This document shows, one piece after another, positions 16,185 to 24,600 of a DNA stretch of 64,000 bases (within the stretch, counting starts at the first letter, position 1; each line of letters begins with the position of its first letter). Origin of the DNA: Candidatus Aminicenantes bacterium. GTDB taxonomy: Bacteria; Acidobacteriota; Aminicenantia; Aminicenantales; UBA4085. The translations under genes and the position numbers were made by a program. Below the pieces are notes generated by a model. It saw only the letters and a list, made by a program, of their open reading frames with translations. It did no database searches and had not been told where the DNA came from. Location of the stretch: the NCBI GenBank assembly GCA_026393855.1, contig JAPKZJ010000114.1, positions 1 to 64,000 on the forward strand, given 5' to 3'.

Positions 16185-16408
16185 CCGCCGGAGTAAATGG
16201 GGGAGACGGCGACCTTGTCTCCCTCAGCCAGGCGGGCGTCGGGAGCGACGGCTGCGCCGTTTCTAGTCATGATCCGGGAGCGTTCTTTGGGAATTCCCAG
16301 TAAGGAAGCCAGCTCGTCAGCCGTCATTCCGGCGGGAACGTCCATCTGCTTCTCGCTGAACCCGACCGTATAGATCAGAGGGCCGATGATCTTGACCAGA
16401 ATATTCAT
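16181..16408 (-). CDS. ThiS/MoaD-family sulfur carrier
   Basis: 75 residues from the ATG at 16408 (a GTG four codons upstream is possible). The beta-grasp pattern is complete: 'MNILVKIIGPLIY', 'VPAGMTADELASLLGI', 'IMTRNG', 'LAEGDKVAVSPIYSGG'. The C-terminal Gly-Gly is what ThiF/MoeB enzymes adenylate and convert to thiocarboxylate. It is encoded between AOR and ALDH. In several archaea and bacteria MoaD-like genes accompany AOR genes, consistent with making the pterin dithiolene. Confidence 0.92.
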   Translation of the reverse strand: MNILVKIIGPLIYTVGFSEKQMDVPAGMTADELASLLGIPKERSRIMTRNGAAVAPDARLAEGDKVAVSPIYSGG

Positions 16409-16423
16409 ACCACGGCCCACGGA

Positions 16424-18262
16424 TCAGGTCAGCGCGGCGAACTTCTCGGCCGCCGCCGCTTCTTCGGCCAACCCCAACGAGAGTAGAGTGGCCTTGGTCG
16501 GGATGCCTCGCCGGTCGTAACCGCGCTGGTCATAATAATGCTGAAGCATCCCGTCGTACTTGTCCATTTCCAGAACCTTCCCGGTGATGGGGCCTTCGGT
16601 GTCGGCGTTCGTGGGATCAAACCAAATCGCCGGGGGATAATCCCCGCGCCGGTCGGCGTCGGGGAACTGGCGCAGGTAATGGAGCTTGATCATGGCATAA
16701 ATGCGGTCGGCGACGCGCCACATATCGTCAAGGCCCCAGTTCAAGCCGGTCACGGTGTTGAAGTACTTGGGATAGTTCTCGAGCGGCCAGCCGTTTTCGA
16801 TCCAGGGGAAGCGGCAAGCCACAATGAACTCGAACAGGCCGCCTCGGATGCGCTGCAGCTCGATGACCTTGGCGGCCTTTTCGGGGCCGTAGGACTCGCG
16901 GGTCGAATGCTTGATCTCGAAGGTGATGATCCAGGCCTCGCGGTGATGGGCCCCGATCGGGGCGACGCCGAAGGACAAGGCTTGGCCGGGGATGAACTTG
17001 CAGTTGTAGGCGGCGACCTCAAGGCCTTTGACCTGCATGGCATAGGCTTCGGAGCCGTGACCGAAAGCCCGGGCCATGCGCAGCGATCCGTCGGCCAGAA
17101 GGTTGCCGATCGGGCCTTCCCGGCGGGCGGCCAGCCCCAGGAGCTCCTTGGCTCGCTTGGCGTCGCCGAACCGGAAATCGCCGCTCGCGGCGCCGTGGTC
17201 GATGGCGTCGGCGTAAAAGCTCAAGGTGCAGCCGGCCGACATGGTGTCTAGTCCGTAGTCATCGCAGAGATAGTTGAGCGCGCCGACCTGGGGCAGATCG
17301 AAGATCTCCAGGTTGGGGCCGAGAAGAGCGACGTTCTCGTAGTCCAGCTCCGACTCCCGGCCCTCGTCGTCGTGGATGGTGATGCCGCAGCGCATCGTGC
17401 AAGTCGGGCATCCGTAAGTGGCCACCCGAGCGTTGTTGCAGCGCTCACCGTCTACTTTCCAGGCGTCGGGATGATGGGTCTTGCGGAAGTTGCGGACGGG
17501 CAGCCCGGCCACTTCGTTGCAGAACGGCAGGACCCCGGTCGTACTCTGGATCGACCAGCCGGATTGCTTGTCGATCTGGCCGACTTTGCGAAGATCGCCC
17601 GAGCCCAGGATCTTCATGGCCTCCGGGTCGGCCTGAGGGATCGGTTTCGTCCCTTTGACCACGACGGCCTTGAGCCGCTTGGACCCCATCACCGCGCCGA
17701 TTCCGGGGCGCCCGCCGGCCCGGCCTTCCAGGCTGCGGACGACGGCGTAGCGGGCCATGGACTCGCCGCCTTGGCCGATATTGAGAACGCCGACGCCCTT
17801 GCCGTATTTGGCGTAAATCCAGTCGTTGCAGGCGTAGGTGCCCTGTCCCCAGACTTCGTCGGCGGGCAGGAATTCGACTTTGTCGTCCTCGATCGAGAGC
17901 AGGGTTGGCCGCTCCGCCCGGCCCTCGACGATCAAGGCGTCGTAGCCGGCCTTGCGAAGCTGCTCGGCGACCCGGGTTCCGAGGTTGCCGTCGCCGTAAA
18001 ACCCGGTCAGGGGAGAGATGGCGGCCACTACAGCCTTGCCGGTATTCGGGGAGGGGATGCCGGAGATCGGTCCCAGGGCGACCACGAACTTGTTCTCAGG
18101 GCCGAGGGGATCGATTCCGGGCTTGACCTCATCGTAAAGGATCTTGACGGCGAAGCCGCGCCCGCCGACCCACTTGTGGGCGAATTCTTCCGTGAAGGAT
18201 TCCTTTTGCCAAGTTTTGGCCGTCAAGTCGACGCGTAGAAAATACCCGGTCCAACCGTGCAT
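16424..18262 (-). CDS. aldehyde:ferredoxin oxidoreductase (tungsten-type)
   Basis: 612 residues, full length. The N-terminal domain has 'GGRGFAVKILYDEV' and 'GPISGIPSPNTGK' (bispterin-binding). The 4Fe-4S ligands CPTCTMRC (CxxCxxxC) are at about 284-292, followed by 'ELDYENVALLGPN' and a fourth Cys in 'GLDTMSAGC'. AOR family enzymes oxidise aldehydes, or reduce acids, with ferredoxin at a tungsten or molybdenum bispterin centre and are oxygen-sensitive. Start has GGAGG; a TTGACT-N17-TATCCA promoter lies upstream. Followed by a sulfur-carrier gene and an ALDH. Confidence 0.95.
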   Translation of the reverse strand: MHGWTGYFLRVDLTAKTWQKESFTEEFAHKWVGGRGFAVKILYDEVKPGIDPLGPENKFVVALGPISGIPSPNTGKAVVAAISPLTGFYGDGNLGTRVAEQLRKAGYDALIVEGRAERPTLLSIEDDKVEFLPADEVWGQGTYACNDWIYAKYGKGVGVLNIGQGGESMARYAVVRSLEGRAGGRPGIGAVMGSKRLKAVVVKGTKPIPQADPEAMKILGSGDLRKVGQIDKQSGWSIQSTTGVLPFCNEVAGLPVRNFRKTHHPDAWKVDGERCNNARVATYGCPTCTMRCGITIHDDEGRESELDYENVALLGPNLEIFDLPQVGALNYLCDDYGLDTMSAGCTLSFYADAIDHGAASGDFRFGDAKRAKELLGLAARREGPIGNLLADGSLRMARAFGHGSEAYAMQVKGLEVAAYNCKFIPGQALSFGVAPIGAHHREAWIITFEIKHSTRESYGPEKAAKVIELQRIRGGLFEFIVACRFPWIENGWPLENYPKYFNTVTGLNWGLDDMWRVADRIYAMIKLHYLRQFPDADRRGDYPPAIWFDPTNADTEGPITGKVLEMDKYDGMLQHYYDQRGYDRRGIPTKATLLSLGLAEEAAAAEKFAALT

Positions 18263-18311
18263 GGAATCCTCCAGAGCAAGGCCTTTAATGAATGATGAAC
18301 TCGAGGCCTAT

Positions 18312-18340
18312 TGGATACCATTCGCCTTCGCATTAGTCAA
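18312..18340 (-). promoter_or_regulatory. promoter of the AOR operon
   Basis: TTGACT (18340-18335), 17-nt spacer, TATCCA (18317-18312) on the minus strand. The leader contains AATGAATGATGAA-type near-repeats that might be an operator. Confidence 0.5.
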
Positions 18341-18376
18341 GACGGAGGGCCTCTTAGACCGGCCAAGTCCGCCCCG

Positions 18377-18404
18377 TTGACAGGCCTTTCGCATCTGTTA
18401 GAAT
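18377..18404 (+). promoter_or_regulatory. promoter of the first APC permease
   Basis: TTGACA (18377-18382), 16-nt spacer ending in an extended TGT, TAGAAT (18399-18404). The leader of about 80 nt is too short for the c-di-AMP (ydaO) riboswitch found before some potassium transporters. Confidence 0.65.
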
Positions 18405-18491
18405 AGCCGCGCTCATGCTCTTCTCTGCGGCCTCGATCCGACTCGCCGATTCGAACCCCGCCTTCCGTCCGATCTGGAGGGGGCGCAGGCC

Positions 18492-20456
18492 ATGACCGAA
18501 GAGAGCGGCTTCAAATCCCGTTTCCGAAACACCGTATTCGGACGTCCCCGGAACATCAAGGACCCGACCCTCTTCCATAAGCTCGCCCTTATCCCCCTAT
18601 TGGCCTGGATCGGGCTGGGGGCGGACGGCCTGTCCTCCTCCTCCTACGGTCCCGAGGAGGCGTTCAAGACGCTCGGGTCCCATACCTACCTGGCCCTCTT
18701 CCTGGCCCTGGCCACGGCGTTCACCGTCCTGATTATATCCCGGGCTTACACAAGGATCATCGAGTACTTCCCCCACGGCGGCGGCGGGTACATCGTCGCT
18801 ACCCATACCTTGGGCGAGAAGGCCGGCGTCATCTCCGGCTCGGCCCTTCTGGTCGATTATATGCTGACGATCACGGTCTCCATCGTCTCCTGCGGCGACG
18901 CCATCTTCAGCTTTTTTCCGGCCTCCTGGCATTCGGCCAAGATCCCCTTCGACATCGCCGCCATCATCCTCCTCGTCGTGCTCAACCTGCGGGGTGTCAA
19001 GGAATCCGTCCAGTTCCTGGCTCCCATTTTCGCCGTCTTCGTCCTGACCCACCTTTTTCTCATCCTCTACGGCATCTTCAGCCATGTCCCGCAGATCGGA
19101 GCCGTCACGGCCAAGATCAGCGGCGACTTCCGCGGCGGCTTGACCACCCTCGGGGCGGGCGGGATGCTTCTCCTCTTTCTTAAAGCGTTTTCGATGGGTG
19201 GCGGAACCTACACCGGAATCGAGGCCGTTTCCAACGGCCTTCAGATCCTGCGCGAGCCGCGGGCCGAGACGGGTAAAAAAACGATGGTCTATATGGCCGT
19301 CTCGCTGGCCTTCACCGCGGGAGGCATTCTGATCTGTTATCTCCTGATCGGCGTCCGGCCGACGGCCGGCCGCACCCTCAATGCCGTCTTGGCCGGCCAA
19401 GTCTTCGGCGGCTGGTCGTTCGGTCCGGCCCTAGCGGTGGTGACCATTTTCACGGAGGGGGCGCTCCTGTTGGTCGCGGCCCAAACCGGGTTCGTTGACG
19501 GCCCGCGGGTCATGGCCAACATGGCGGTCGACTACTGGTTCCCGCACCGCTTCGCCTCGCTCTCCGACCGCTTTTCGATCCAGAACGGCGTCCTGCTGAT
19601 GGGCGGGGCGGCCATCGTCCTGCTCCTCTATTCCAAGGGCAACATCACGACCCTGGTCGTGATGTATTCGATCAACGTCTTCCTGACCTTCTCGCTCAGC
19701 CAATTGGGCATGTCGCGATTCTTCATCCGGAATCGGAAGACCGATCCCAAGTGGAGAAAGAACCTGCCCATCCATCTGATCGGCCTCGTCGTCTGCGTCA
19801 CCATCCTGGTGGTGACGTCGATTGAGAAGTTCGCCCTGGGCGGCTGGTTGACGTTCGTCCTCACCTCAATCGTTGTAGCCCTCTGCCTGGCGACCAAGCG
19901 GCACTACAACAAGGTCCGGGGCGGGGTTCGCGAGCTGGATGAGCTGCTGGCCATCCCGGCCGATTCGCGGCCCAACCACGAGCCGATCGATCCCCACAAG
20001 ATGACCGCGATCCAGCTTGTCAACGGCTACAACGGGTTCGGCGTTCATACTTTTCTGACCATCATCCGCAGCTTCCCCGGACTCTATAAGAGCTTTTTCT
20101 TCGTCTCGGTGGCCGAAATCGACGTCGGCTCCTTCAAGGGCTCGGATGCCGTAGCCTGTCTGGAAGGATCCGCCTGCGATGCCTTACGCCAATACGTGGA
20201 CTTGGCTCGGAGACTGGGCTTCCCCGCCGATTCACGCTACGACCTGGGGACGGACATCGTCGAGACGGCCAGCCGGCTGGTAGAAAACGTCGTCAAGGAA
20301 TACCCCAAATCGACCGTCTTCGCAGGCCAATCGGTCTTCCGCCAATCGGGAATCATTCATCGGCTCCTGCATAACGAAACGGCCTTTGCCATCCAACAGG
20401 AGCTCCGCTGGAAGGGCATCACCACCGTCATCCTGCCTATCCGGATCAACATCTAA
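18492..20456 (+). CDS. APC-superfamily permease, KimA/KUP-like (paralogue 1)
   Basis: 654 residues: about twelve membrane segments up to about residue 470, then a soluble C-terminal domain of about 170 residues. The N-terminal helix begins 'GLGADGLSSSSYGPEEAFKTLG', similar in placement to the first helix of KimA-type potassium importers; 'GGGGYIVATHTLGEKAG' and 'AFSMGGGTYTGIEAVSNGL' follow. Substrate could be potassium or an amino acid; the sequence alone does not decide. The ATG has GGAGGGGG upstream. Its tandem neighbour is a close paralogue. Confidence 0.88.
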   Translation: MTEESGFKSRFRNTVFGRPRNIKDPTLFHKLALIPLLAWIGLGADGLSSSSYGPEEAFKTLGSHTYLALFLALATAFTVLIISRAYTRIIEYFPHGGGGYIVATHTLGEKAGVISGSALLVDYMLTITVSIVSCGDAIFSFFPASWHSAKIPFDIAAIILLVVLNLRGVKESVQFLAPIFAVFVLTHLFLILYGIFSHVPQIGAVTAKISGDFRGGLTTLGAGGMLLLFLKAFSMGGGTYTGIEAVSNGLQILREPRAETGKKTMVYMAVSLAFTAGGILICYLLIGVRPTAGRTLNAVLAGQVFGGWSFGPALAVVTIFTEGALLLVAAQTGFVDGPRVMANMAVDYWFPHRFASLSDRFSIQNGVLLMGGAAIVLLLYSKGNITTLVVMYSINVFLTFSLSQLGMSRFFIRNRKTDPKWRKNLPIHLIGLVVCVTILVVTSIEKFALGGWLTFVLTSIVVALCLATKRHYNKVRGGVRELDELLAIPADSRPNHEPIDPHKMTAIQLVNGYNGFGVHTFLTIIRSFPGLYKSFFFVSVAEIDVGSFKGSDAVACLEGSACDALRQYVDLARRLGFPADSRYDLGTDIVETASRLVENVVKEYPKSTVFAGQSVFRQSGIIHRLLHNETAFAIQQELRWKGITTVILPIRINI

Positions 20457-20485
20457 AAAAAGACCCCATCGGCGCTTCCACGGTC

Positions 20486-20514
20486 TTGACTCGGAGCTCG
20501 AGGGGGGCCATAAT
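20486..20514 (+). promoter_or_regulatory. separate promoter of the second APC permease
   Basis: TTGACT (20486-20491), 17-nt spacer, CATAAT (20509-20514), between the two permease genes. The second copy can therefore be expressed independently. Confidence 0.6.
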
Positions 20515-20615
20515 GGCGCGGATATTCAGGTTCGCTATTGTCTTTTCCCCCCCCGCCAATGCTCGACGGGCCGCAATCCGGAAGAGCCCGCGGAAAGGGG
20601 AAAGGAGACGGAGTC

Positions 20616-22583
20616 ATGAACGACGATGCATCGTTGAAGGACAAGATCAAGCATACCTTGATCGGCAAGCCGAGGAGCATCAAGGACCCCACTCTTTTCC
20701 ACAAGCTGGCCCTGATTCCCCTCCTGGCCTGGATCGGGCTTGGCGCGGACGGGCTGTCGTCCGCCTCCTATGGCCCTGAAGAAGCCTTCCGGACGCTCGG
20801 CTCCCACACCTATCTAGCCGTCTTCCTGGCCTTGGCTACGGCTTTCACCGTGTTCGTGATCTCCTATGCCTATAGCCGGATCATCGAGTATTTCCCCTCC
20901 GGCGGCGGGGGCTACATCGTCGCGACTCACACCCTGGGCGAGAAAGCGGGTGTTGTCTCCGGGGCCGCCCTGCTCGTCGACTACATGCTGACGATCACTG
21001 TTTCGATCGTCTCCTGCGGCGACGCCATGTTCAGCTTCTTCCCTGCCGGATGGCGGCCGTACAAGCTCGAGTTCGAGCTTATCGCCATCCTTTTTCTTGT
21101 CATCCTCAACCTGCGCGGAATTCGCGAGTCCGTCACCTTCCTGGCCCCCATCTTCATGATTTTCGTCCTGACCCATCTGCTTATGATCGGCTACGGCGTT
21201 CTCTCCCATATCGGCCAGATCGGCCCCGTCACACACCAGATCCGATCGGACTTCCGAACGGGACTCCTGACACTTGGCGGCGGAGGAATGTTCTTCTTGT
21301 TCTTGCGAGCTTTCTCGATGGGAGGCGGCACGTTCACCGGGATCGAAGCCGTCTCGAACGGACTCCAGATCCTGCGCGAACCCCGGGTCCAAACGGGCAA
21401 GAAGACGATGATCTACATGGCGGCGTCGCTGGCCTTCACGGCCGGCGGCATCCTGCTCTGCTATCTGCTCCTAAAGGTCGTGCCGATGCCCGGCCAGACG
21501 CTCAACGCCGTCCTGGCCGGCAAGGTCTTCGGGGCCTGGTCGTTCGGAGGCATCCTGGCCGTCATCACCATCTTCTCGGAGGGCGCCCTCCTGCTCGTTG
21601 CCGCTCAGACCGGATTCGTCGACGGCCCCCGGGTCATGGCCAACATGGCCGCGGACTACTGGTTCCCGCACCGCTTCGCATCGCTCTCCGACCGCTTCAC
21701 CATCCAGAACGGCGTCCTGCTCATGGGCGGCGCGGCGGCGCTTCTGCTTGTGTATTCCAAGGGCAAGATCTCGACCCTGGTGGTCATGTATTCCATCAAC
21801 GTCTTCCTGACGTTTACCCTCTCGGAAACGGGCATGTCGCGGTTCTTTATCAAGAATCGCAAGATCGAGCACCATTGGAAAAAGCACCTGCCCGTCCATT
21901 TGACCGGGTTGACCGTCTGCCTGACCGTTCTCGTCATCACGACGATCGAAAAATTCGCCCTGGGCGGCTGGCTGACCCTGTTCATCACCTCGCTCGTCAT
22001 CGGTCTCTGCTACCTGACCAAAGCCCACTACAATAAGGTCCGCGGCGGCGTCCGCGAGATGGACGATTTGCTGACCGCCATCCCGACCCGGGGCCCGGTC
22101 AACACCTCGGCCCCGGATCCCGCCGCCAAGACCGCCATCCAGCTGGTCAACGGCTACAACGGCTTCGGCATCCACACCTTCCTGTCCATCAACCGGGAGT
22201 TCGCCGGGCTCTATCGCAATTTCATCTTCGTCTCGGTTGGCGAGGTCGATATCAGCTCATTCAAGGGCGCCGACGCGGTCTCCTGCCTGGAGGGATCCAC
22301 CTGCGAAGCCCTGGCCAAGTACGTGGACTTGGCGCGGCGGATGGGCTTTGCGGCCGATTCCAAGGTCGAGCTGGGGACGGACATCGTCCAGACCGCCAGC
22401 CGGCTGGTCGAGTCCGTGGTCAAGCAGTATCCCAAGTCGACCGTGTTCGCAGGCCAATCGGTCTTCCGCCAGTCCGGCATCATCCACCGTCTCCTCCACA
22501 ACGAGACGGCCTTCGCCATCCAGCAGGAGCTTCGCTGGCGGGGCATCACCACGGTCATCCTGCCCATCCGGATCAACATCTAG
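20616..22583 (+). CDS. APC-superfamily permease, KimA/KUP-like (paralogue 2)
   Basis: 655 residues. The ATG at 20616 (MNDDASLKD) is chosen for its AAAGGAG; an in-frame ATG 26 codons upstream lacks one. It matches the upstream permease through nearly its full length, including the first-helix signature, the 'MSRFFI' loop, the soluble domain 'TAIQLVNGYNGFG' and an almost identical C-terminus ending 'TTVILPIRINI'. Differences concentrate in the cytoplasmic N-terminus and inter-helix loops. A recent tandem duplication with separate promoters is the simplest reading. Substrate unresolved as for its partner. Confidence 0.88.
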   Translation: MNDDASLKDKIKHTLIGKPRSIKDPTLFHKLALIPLLAWIGLGADGLSSASYGPEEAFRTLGSHTYLAVFLALATAFTVFVISYAYSRIIEYFPSGGGGYIVATHTLGEKAGVVSGAALLVDYMLTITVSIVSCGDAMFSFFPAGWRPYKLEFELIAILFLVILNLRGIRESVTFLAPIFMIFVLTHLLMIGYGVLSHIGQIGPVTHQIRSDFRTGLLTLGGGGMFFLFLRAFSMGGGTFTGIEAVSNGLQILREPRVQTGKKTMIYMAASLAFTAGGILLCYLLLKVVPMPGQTLNAVLAGKVFGAWSFGGILAVITIFSEGALLLVAAQTGFVDGPRVMANMAADYWFPHRFASLSDRFTIQNGVLLMGGAAALLLVYSKGKISTLVVMYSINVFLTFTLSETGMSRFFIKNRKIEHHWKKHLPVHLTGLTVCLTVLVITTIEKFALGGWLTLFITSLVIGLCYLTKAHYNKVRGGVREMDDLLTAIPTRGPVNTSAPDPAAKTAIQLVNGYNGFGIHTFLSINREFAGLYRNFIFVSVGEVDISSFKGADAVSCLEGSTCEALAKYVDLARRMGFAADSKVELGTDIVQTASRLVESVVKQYPKSTVFAGQSVFRQSGIIHRLLHNETAFAIQQELRWRGITTVILPIRINI

Positions 22584-22611
22584 GGGAGGCGCATCCCGCC
22601 GCCACTATTCG

Positions 22612-22640
22612 TTGACTTGGCTAAGCTCTTCCGTTATAAC
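22612..22640 (+). promoter_or_regulatory. promoter of the deoxynucleoside-kinase-like gene
   Basis: TTGACT (22612-22617), 17-nt spacer, TATAAC (22635-22640), 26 nt before the start codon. Confidence 0.65.
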
Positions 22641-22666
22641 GGAATGGACAAGAGATCATAGCCATC

Positions 22667-23338
22667 ATGTGGGAAATGCCGGAGATCGGGTTCAAGCACA
22701 TCGCCTTCGAGGGCGTCTTCCGCTCCGGCAAAACCCGTCTCGCGAATATCCTCGGCCAGCGGCTGGAGGCCAAGATCGTGGCCGACAAGGCCGAAAATCC
22801 CTATCTCAAGGACTTCTACGACGAGAAGGACGGGGCCGCGTTCCTGTCCCAGCTCGTCTTCCTGGTGACGCGCTATCACCAGCAGGCGGGCCTTCTGCAA
22901 AGGGACTTATTCGAGGACCGGATCGTCTGCGATTACATCTTCGAGAAGGACAAGATCTTCGCTTACCAGACGCTGTCGGACGACGAGCTTCTGGTCTATG
23001 AAAAAATCTACGGCGTCCTGGCCGAACGGGTTCCCAAGCCGGACCTGGTCGTCTATCTTCAGATCTCGATCCCGACGCTTCTCCGCCGGATCGCCCGCGA
23101 GGGGACGCCCCTGGAGAAGAACATCAGTGAGAAATTCCTGGAGGACCTGGTCGAAGCCTTCGATTTCTTCTTCTTCAACTACCAGGCCACCCCGCTGCTC
23201 GTCGTCAAGTCGGATGAGCTCGACCTGGCCTCGGAGAGCGATCTGCGGGACATCATCGACCAGATCGCCCAGATGAAGCGGACGCCGCTGTTCTATGTGC
23301 CGCAGAGTTTCGCGGCCAAAGACCTTAAGAAGCGCTGA
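22667..23338 (+). CDS. deoxynucleoside kinase-like P-loop protein
   Basis: 223 residues. The P-loop is EGVFRSGKTRLA near residue 15; 'FEDRIVCDYIFEKDKIFA' corresponds to the DRS region of dNK/dGK enzymes; 'PDLVVYLQISIPTLLRRI' is the strand before the lid, and the lid carries 'RIAREGTPLEKNI'. These enzymes phosphorylate deoxynucleosides from ATP. The Ser of DRS is replaced (DRI), so substrate or even activity may differ. The start codon has only a weak ribosome site; an alternative ATG is three codons in. Confidence 0.82.
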   Translation: MWEMPEIGFKHIAFEGVFRSGKTRLANILGQRLEAKIVADKAENPYLKDFYDEKDGAAFLSQLVFLVTRYHQQAGLLQRDLFEDRIVCDYIFEKDKIFAYQTLSDDELLVYEKIYGVLAERVPKPDLVVYLQISIPTLLRRIAREGTPLEKNISEKFLEDLVEAFDFFFFNYQATPLLVVKSDELDLASESDLRDIIDQIAQMKRTPLFYVPQSFAAKDLKKR

Positions 23339-23365
23339 TCGGTCCGCTCGCCGAGGGCCATCGGA

Positions 23366-24598
23366 TCAAATCGTTGAAATAACCGACCGCAGCCGGGCTT
23401 CGTCCTCGAGAAACGCCTTGAGCTCGGCCATGAAGCGGGCCGCCTCCGCCCCGTCGGTGACCCGGTGATCGAACGACAGGCAGAGGGGGAGCGTCGCGAC
23501 GACTTCGGGCCGACCATTCCGGGCCCGAACCCTGTCGCCGAGGCGCATCGTGGCCAGGATGGCCGTCTCCGGGTAATTGATGATCGGGGTGGCCGCCTCG
23601 CCGCCCAAGACGCCGACATTCGTGATCGAGAACGAGCCGCCCTTGAGGTCGGCCAGGTCGAGGGAGCGGGCCCGAGCGGCCGCCGCCAGCCGGGCGATCT
23701 CGGCCGCGATCTCCAGGACGGGCTTTTGATCGGCGAACTTGACGACGGGCACGACGAGGCCGTCGGGGACGTCGACGGCGATCCCGATGTTGTAGTATTT
23801 CTTGAGGACGATCTCCTCCTCCGCATCGTCCATCCAGGCATTGAGCGTCGGGTGGAGGGCCAGAGCCGCGACGACGGCCTTGACGATAAGGGGCAGATAG
23901 GTCAGCTTGACGCCCCGGGCTTCGGCCTCGGGACGAAGGGACTCCCGCAACCGGATCAAGACGGTCGCGTCGGCTTCGTCGATATGGGTGACGTGGGCCG
24001 CGGTGGACACGGATTGGGCCATGCGCCGGGCGGTGGCTCGGCGGATGCCGCGCAGCGGGATCCGCTCGAGCTCGCCGAAGAAGTCAAATTTGGTTTTGAT
24101 TTTTATGGCCGGGCGGGGCGCGGCTGCGACGGCCGCGGCTGCGGCCGCTCGGACATCATCTTCGCTCGTCCTGCCTTGGGGGCCGGTCGGCCGGATGGCG
24201 GCCAGATCCAGACCCAGGTCGCGGGCCAGCTTCCGGACCAGGGGAGTGGCCAGAATTTCGCCGGCCGGCAGCGGAGCGGAGGCAGGGGCCGCGGGCGCGC
24301 GGGAAGCGGCCGGGGCGGTCGAAGCGCTCGGCGGAAGCGACGGCTCCGGCACGGGTTCGCCGGGCGCTCCGATGGTGACAAGAGGAGCGCCGACTTTGAT
24401 CAAGGCCTTCTCCCCGGCGTGGATCTTGAGAACCGTGCCGGCGAAGGGCGATGGCATTTCCACGACGGCCTTGTCCGTCTCGATCTCCGCCAACGGCTGA
24501 TCGATCCGGATCGTGTCGCCCTCGGCGACCAGCCAGCGGACAACCTCTCCTTCGCTGATGCCTTCGCCGACATCCGGAAAGCGGAAAGTTTGAGCCAT
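23366..24598 (-). CDS. 2-oxoacid dehydrogenase E2 (dihydrolipoamide acyltransferase)
   Basis: 410 residues with three domains in order. The lipoyl domain (about 1-80) has the lipoylated Lys in IETDKAVVEMPSP; an Ala/Pro linker leads to the peripheral subunit-binding domain (about 117-155, 'ATPLVRKLARDLGLDL'); the catalytic domain (about 180-410) ends with LSFDHRVTDGAEAARF, the DHRxxDG active-site motif. It moves acyl groups from E1 to CoA. It is the last gene of E1alpha-E1beta-E2; no E3 is in the window. Confidence 0.95.
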   Translation of the reverse strand: MAQTFRFPDVGEGISEGEVVRWLVAEGDTIRIDQPLAEIETDKAVVEMPSPFAGTVLKIHAGEKALIKVGAPLVTIGAPGEPVPEPSLPPSASTAPAASRAPAAPASAPLPAGEILATPLVRKLARDLGLDLAAIRPTGPQGRTSEDDVRAAAAAAVAAAPRPAIKIKTKFDFFGELERIPLRGIRRATARRMAQSVSTAAHVTHIDEADATVLIRLRESLRPEAEARGVKLTYLPLIVKAVVAALALHPTLNAWMDDAEEEIVLKKYYNIGIAVDVPDGLVVPVVKFADQKPVLEIAAEIARLAAAARARSLDLADLKGGSFSITNVGVLGGEAATPIINYPETAILATMRLGDRVRARNGRPEVVATLPLCLSFDHRVTDGAEAARFMAELKAFLEDEARLRSVISTI

Positions 24599-24600
24599 GT

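Noticed and set aside
18430-18460. GGGGTTCGAATC-like T-loop on the minus strand suggesting a tRNA
   Set aside because: Flanking bases do not form a T stem, anticodon stem or acceptor stem.
18405-18491. c-di-AMP (ydaO) riboswitch ahead of the KimA-like permeases
   Set aside because: The leader is only about 80 nt and lacks the conserved paired domains.
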